Shown: one piece after another, positions 59,371 through 64,000 of the stretch
Layout: every line of letters begins with the position of its first letter
Numbering within the stretch: position 1 is the first letter of the stretch
NCBI GenBank assembly: GCA_947044405.1
Contig: CAMRHE010000021.1
Location: 7,548,501 to 7,612,500, forward strand
From: Leptodactylus fallax
Lineage: Eukaryota; Chordata; Amphibia; Anura; Leptodactylidae
Reading direction: 5' to 3'
DNA: 64,000 nucleotides
Notes under the pieces: generated by a model
What the model was told of the DNA's origin: nothing
The model's database searches: none
What the model saw: only the letters and a program-made list of their open reading frames with translations
Position numbers and translations under genes: made by a program

Positions 59371-60327
59371 TACATTCATGTCTTCAGTCTATAGAGTATC
59401 GTTTGCTTATTTTCATGTATATATCGATCTCATTTGCATGTTATATATAATATTGTACCACCAGTAGATTGCATAATGATAGCATATATACATGTTCTTT
59501 TGATCTTTACATTGATTGGCTTTGATCTATCTTTACGTTTTTATATTTTGAGTATTTGACATATGTATACCATTTTTTTTTTTTTTTTTTTTTATGTCCA
59601 ATATATATTTATATGTTCCTATATCTACATATTGCCATAGGTCATGTCCTACCTCACCTAGTTATTGTAATTATGGTCTATCAACATGTTTTATTTTATA
59701 TTATTGGACAATTCCATTGATGTATACTATTTTTTTTTTTTTTATATATATATATATGTTTACTTCCTACTATCATCATTTGTTTAAAGTTATAGTTTTT
59801 TTTTTGGTTTTTTTTGCACATGTGCAGTGCAGATTTTTAGACGCCACTCAGAGGGTTTATTACCCAGCAAATTAGACCCAACCACATGTCTCTCTGTCTA
59901 CTGAAACTGGTAAGTCCTATGTTGTTCTCTTCTTGTAATCCTTATTCTATGGTTTTATCCTATGTCGTATCATTACCATGCTAATGTTCTCTAGAAATCA
60001 CATTGATATTGTGCTAGCATTCTCTAGAAGTTAATAAGCGTTCTTATGTATCCATGTCCTCTCACTGTTGTTATTAGATGATCTCTATTGATTCTTGCAC
60101 TTTGGAGAGTCTGTGAGACACTTTTTTAGATGCTATTCTCCCCTCCTTTCTTTTTAGTAACAATTATATTCTAACTGCATTCTTTATGACACTGGGATGA
60201 GCTTATATACATACAATGGCATCATGTGTACATTTTTTATGTGGATATTATTTATATAATTTTTAAATGTGTATTTCCCTGAATGAGATTTGTGGTGTTT
60301 GTATTTTCTGTTTTATTAGTCATCCAC

Positions 60328-60356
60328 TTGAAAAAGGGGTATTGCCCCGAAACGCC
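60328..60356 (+). ncRNA. Hammerhead-ribozyme-like motif, right arm (degenerate)
   Basis: It reads TTGAAAAAGGGGTATTGCCC then CGAAACGCC. Stem II is perfect here (GGG(G)/CCCC with loop TATTG) and GAAA is intact. Core 1 is UUGAAAA instead of CUGAUGA. The sequence then gives 'aatcccggcgt', which could pair ACGCC/GGCGT as an extended stem. Counterpart of 52696-52724. Confidence 0.42.
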
Positions 60357-60738
60357 AATCCCGGCGTTGTGTGTTTTTTATTCGTGTCTGGATTAAAGTG
60401 TGATTTTGACGTACCATCCGTGGTGAAGCGCTGTGTCTTTCTACAAGCCTTCCTGTTCCTTGTCCCTTGGTGTGGATTCGGATACAGGTCTGCTACTGGT
60501 ATCCCTCTATCTCATCTCGGATGTCGCCTAAGTGACGTGCGGTTGTGACTTTAGCTGCTTCTACCCTCTCCGACTTGGTTGAGAAGGTACTGTATGGATA
60601 TAGGCTGTTGCCAACCACTGCACAGCCTAGGAAAGTGAGGAGGTTTCCATCTATACACCTCCGGACTCTATTGGACTATATCTCAGTGTGGGCAGCTCGG
60701 TGCCACCCCCATATTCTTTCTTTACAAAAGGAATGGGA

Positions 60739-60836
60739 ACTATATAGGAAGCTCTTATACTTCTACCTTTTCCACATTCCACTTCTGGCTTTGGCTCAAA
60801 ACACCGCAACAAAATCTGCCTTAAAGATTTAAATTA
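60739..60836. mobile_element. Right arm of the MITE hit by the Penelope insertion
   Basis: 'ccacttctggctttggctca' is complementary to 'gagccaaagcc' at 52507, and 'accgcaacaaaatctgcc' to 'gcagattttgttgcag' at 52484. Removing 52543-60738 restores a simple foldback element. Confidence 0.7.
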
Positions 60837-61054
60837 AAGCTAGGTTCACAGTTGCACTCAAGTCTACGTCGTTCTGGTTCGGTTACTCGCGGACACCTGC
60901 GGACCCCATAGACTATAATGGAGTTCGCCAGGTGTTCATCATTTTTATACTGAAATCAGCATAGAGAAAAGCCCTCCAAGCAGGACTTCTCTCCAACGAT
61001 TTTCTCCGTTTTCTGAAACAATGGATACTCAGGCGCAGATGTGAACCTAGCCTT
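60837..61054. mobile_element. Foldback MITE, GCTAGGTTCACA ends, copy 2
   Basis: The left end is AAAGCTAGGTTCACAGTTGC and the right end GCAGATGTGAACCTAGCCTTA. Same family as 51918-52122, with shared inner words ('gactataatggagttc', 'gatgcag/ggcgcag'). Confidence 0.65.
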
Positions 61055-61145
61055 ACTGTGTACACCTGCACAAATACACATAAATTTGAAAAAACATAGA
61101 TAGTAAGCAAAATTTCAGCAGAGATTACATGCAACATAATTGTTG

Positions 61146-62410
61146 TCTACACCGCATTCCAAGTTATTATGCAAATGGTATTTTTCTCTGATTTTCCTAG
61201 TCGATGCAAATGACAGTCAGTATAGTGTTCAAATCTTCAGCTGTTAGAATATAAATCAAATGTTAATGGACAAACATTTAATAGGTTGTAAAAACTGAAA
61301 ATAGTCATTTGTTGAATTTGCAGCATTAAGAAGTCACATTTACTAAAATCAAAAGCTATTTGTTAGAGTCTTGCCAGATGTAGCAATACCCTACACTACT
61401 GCAGTGGTCTGGGAGGAAGGACAGAGACAAGTGAGCCCTAATCTCACCCCAGCCACTGTCCCTTCCTATTGCCTCAGTTACCCTAAACGGTAAAAGGACA
61501 ACCTGAAGACGAGCCCTATACTGAGTAAGTGACCACGCAGAAAACAGACAAAACAAACGACAAAAAGAGAGATCAGGAAGCCAAGGGTTCAGTAACAGAC
61601 AAGCAATGCAGTACAGAATCAAAGTCCAAGAGAATAGTCACAAGGCAAGCCAAAGGTCAGAGAATCAGGTAACAAAGCAGCAAGAGATATAACAAAGAGA
61701 GCAGGCAAAGACAGTGCAATAACCGGCCACCATGTGAGGGTTGACAACCTGTTTATAGAAAGTCTGGGCCAGCCCCAGACTGGATTGGTGGACAGGCTGT
61801 CAATCACACAGGCAAGGCTGAGATTAACTATTAGTGGAACAGAGAAAACCAAGGTGAAGGAAATGGGTGGGGATGAAAATCAATTACGTTGTCTAGGACA
61901 GAGTTCAGACTGAGCAACAAGAAACCTACGCAAGGAATCAAACTGAACACGCCTCCTTTGCCACAGCGTGCGAGCGGAGGTTGGTGCAGAGACCCGAACA
62001 GGCAGAGACGTTACACTATTTCAATCTAAATCATCTTAACAGACCAAGTTAGCATAGGACCGCTTCACTGATATTCACCTTCACAACTGCTTCCCACCCT
62101 CATAGATCTTTTGCTTGAGGATACTCCAAAGGTTCTCAATAGTGTTGAGGTCAGGGGAGGATGATGGCCACACCATGAGTTTTCTTTATGCCTATAGCAG
62201 CCAATGACTCAAAATTATTCAAAGATATGCTGCATGAGACTTTACTACAGTATGATGATCTTGCTTAAATTTTCATAACATATCTAATGTTTTCATACCT
62301 TGTCCAAGGCATTGCACTATTTGATGCTTATTGGCAGCAAGTAGATCCTTTTTCTTTCCCATATTGCTTGAAACCTGTGGTCTGCTTAATAATGTGGAAC
62401 ACCCCTTTTA
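61146..62410 (-). mobile_element. Tc1-like relic split by a solo LTR
   Basis: 'ttccaagttattatgcaaat' and following sequence at 61160-61355, together with 62021-62410, read as one old Tc1-type element on minus. The coding tail at about 62168-62075 translates as SSPDLNTIENLWSILKQKIY, then EGGKQL, the C-terminal end of the catalytic domain with its Glu. The N-terminal parts are not recognisable and ends are blurred. The LTR at 61361-62015 lies between its halves. Confidence 0.65.
61361..62015. mobile_element. Solo LTR, 655 bp, 5-bp duplication CTATT
   Basis: It begins TGTTAGAGTCTTGCC and ends GAGACGTTACA, i.e. TG...CA. The 5-bp duplication CTATT lies at 61356-61360 and 62016-62020. There is no primer-binding site or coding next to it, so it is a solo LTR left by recombination. 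TG...CA with 5 bp fits Gypsy, Copia or ERV; I cannot tell which. Open frames here are not genes. Confidence 0.8.
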
Positions 62411-62800
62411 GGCCGGGGCCCCACGTGGCGTAAACACCATTTTACAGTCACTGAAAGTGAATTCCATCCACACATTGCAGAATAATACGTGCAGAAGACA
62501 TGTAAATTATACCTACAGAAATGCTGGCAGTTTCCCTATAGATATAATGGAAGCAGAAAGTCCACAGAGGTTCACTATATGTGAAAAGCGCTGCAGGAGA
62601 AACCGTGATGCGTTGCCGCCGTCCAAGCAATCATCCTTATGCTATCTCATATTTTCCCTGCCTCTGCACTTGTAACTTGCTCAACCATTTTTGTAAAAAA
62701 TCCAAATCCAATCATCCAAAAGTCTTTACTATTTAACACCCTGCAGCTCATTTTTCATTGTGGCATTCAGCTCTTTCTGGGAAGATAAAAATTTTCAATA
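62411..62800. other. Probable MITE fragment, no gene
   Basis: 'aggccggggccccacgtggcgtaaacacc' type sequence (62411 on) is the left end of a MITE group with GGGCCCCAC-like edges. A right end was not found. Confidence 0.4.
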
Positions 62801-62804
62801 TTAA

Positions 62805-63908
62805 CCCCTTAGCGACCCAGGGCATAGTAGTACGTCCTGAGTCTCATGACAATGTATGGAGAGAGCTCAGGAGCTGAGCTCTCTCCATACACGGTGGGTG
62901 CCAGCTATATAATACAGCCAGGACCCACCGCTAACAGGACCGCGGCATCTAAATTGCGCAGGCCTATCATTACATTAGATCTATTACGCGATGCCAGAGG
63001 CATCGTCTAATAGAAGTAAGGGGATTTTGCTATTCACTGCAATACAGTAGTATTGCAGTGAATAGTATGAGCGATCAGACCCCCTTGGTTTTAAGGTCCC
63101 TAAGGGGTCTGATCATACAAGTAAAAGTAGAAAAAAAAAGTTTTTAAAAGTATAAAAAAATAAAAATAACACAAAAGTTCAAATCACCCCCCTTTCCCTA
63201 GATCAGATATAAAAGTAAATAAATAAAAGTAAACATAAACACATTAGGTATCCCCGCGCTCCAAAATGCCTGAACTATTAAAATATTAAAATATTTATCC
63301 CATGCGCCGAACGGCATAGCGGTGAAAAAAAATCAAAATGGCCAAATAGCGTTTTTTTCAACACTTTGCCTCCTATAAAAAATTGAATAAAAATTGATCA
63401 AACCATCAGATTTTTCCCCAAATGGTATCAATAAAAATGTTATGTTGTCCTGCATAAAAAGACGCCAAACCCGGCTCCATACATTTAAATGTGAAAAAGT
63501 TACAGCTGTCACAATATGGTGACACAAATTTTTTTTTCGAGCTTTTAATTTTTTAAAAGGTATCAAAACATTACAAATACTATATAAATTTGGTATCGCC
63601 ATGTTCGCACTGACCCGCAGAATACAGGTACCATGTCATTTTTACCACACAATGAATGCTTTAAAAATTAAACCCATATGGAATTGGCACAAATGCAGTT
63701 TTTCTCCAATTGCACCTCATTCAGAATTTTTTCCAGCTTCCCAGTACTTTGCACAGCATATTGAATGGTACCATTACAAAGTACAATTTGTTTCGCAAAC
63801 AATAAGCCATCATGTGACTCTGTGAATTGAGAAATGAAAAAGATATGGCTCTTGAAATGTGGGGAGGGAAAAACGCAAAAACGAAAAATTGTCCGGGTCT
63901 TTAAGGGG
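62805..63908 (+). mobile_element. TTAA-type MITE, complete (1.1 kb)
   Basis: TTAA at 62801-62804 and 63909-63912. Ends read CCCCTTAGCGACCCAG and the complement of CCGGGTCTTTAAGGGG. Near the left end a long foldback flanks 'gctctctccatac' (62858-62892). Internal words match 7942 and 20179 ('ccatgcgccgaacg', 'tggtatcgccatg', 'accattacaaagtaca'). No transposase. Confidence 0.85.
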
Positions 63909-63912
63909 TTAA

Positions 63913-64000
63913 ATTTTGTGTTGTTCTCATATAGCTTAAATGACACCTAAAGTACCTAATTTATTTTGTCCTTTTTAGTTTTACTAATTTTGCACAATAA
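63913..64000. other. No gene seen
   Basis: Short AT-rich flank at the window edge. Confidence 0.4.

Larger units (their letters stand above)
52543..60722. mobile_element. Head-to-head inverted pair of Penelope-like copies, one insertion unit
   Basis: A 16-bp perfect duplication TACAAAAGGAATGGGA lies at 52527-52542 and 60723-60738. The left copy is on minus (58818 down to 52543, with PLE-B and hAT inserts), the right copy on plus (58819-60722). The outer ~700 bp of the two arms are complementary with few differences ('ctggtatccctctat', 'catccgtggtgaagcgctgt', 'aatcccggcgt'). The arms meet near 58640-58820, where the left copy reaches about 180 bp further into RT. Inverted or tandem partial copies with pseudo-LTRs are typical of Penelope-like elements. 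Confidence 0.88.

Overview
The window reads as intergenic DNA from a large, transposon-rich vertebrate genome, most likely an anuran amphibian. I found no host protein-coding gene, rRNA or true tRNA gene. The lineage call rests on the mix of elements: L2 LINEs ending in ATA-type repeats, a tRNA-headed SINE with an L2-like tail, DIRS, Penelope-like elements (PLEs), T2-type Kolobok elements (TTAA + AGGG ends), Tc1 families, hAT elements with 8-bp target duplications, piggyBac, Harbinger and Helitron. The species cannot be named from the sequence alone.

Layout. 1-3.6 kb: a TTAA-element fragment, a 415-bp hAT with a 17-bp-stem hairpin, a Tc1 MITE and a SINE. 3.6-7.3 kb: an antisense L2 LINE split by a hAT, which itself holds minisatellite and hairpin DNA. 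7.9-10.3 kb: a TTAA MITE split by a hAT swollen by a 1-kb minisatellite. 10.9-15.6 kb: a structurally complete but decayed DIRS retrotransposon with inverted terminal repeats and an internal complementary region. 17.3-19.6 kb: a TTAA-bounded piggyBac element whose transposase has one short intron and only two visible lesions. 20-34 kb: a TTAA MITE, an L1 3' part, Kolobok, SINE, an exact 117-bp duplication, a deleted Tc1 and a hAT/Kolobok chimera. 34.7-43.5 kb: an 8.7-kb Harbinger flanked by TTA, with a multi-exon MADF/BESS gene, a split and deleted transposase, and Kolobok, Tc1, hAT and Helitron insertions. 44.2-46.3 kb: a Kolobok element holding an almost intact Tc1. 48-50 kb: an L2 3' end with a hAT in it. 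52.5-60.7 kb: a head-to-head inverted pair of Penelope-like copies inserted as one unit, holding a second PLE and two nested hATs. 61-64 kb: a Tc1 relic with a solo LTR inside, then a TTAA MITE.

The genes seen are all element genes: transposases, reverse transcriptases, GIY-YIG nuclease and a tyrosine recombinase. Nested insertions with recognisable target-site duplications give a relative chronology. The deepest nesting is in the PLE block: MITE, then PLE dimer, then hAT, then hairpin hAT. Non-repetitive stretches (about 21.1-22.6, 26.7-27.5, 28.4-31.2, 46.3-47.9 and 51.0-51.9 kb) are AT-rich and gene-free. A few look like possible conserved non-coding DNA.
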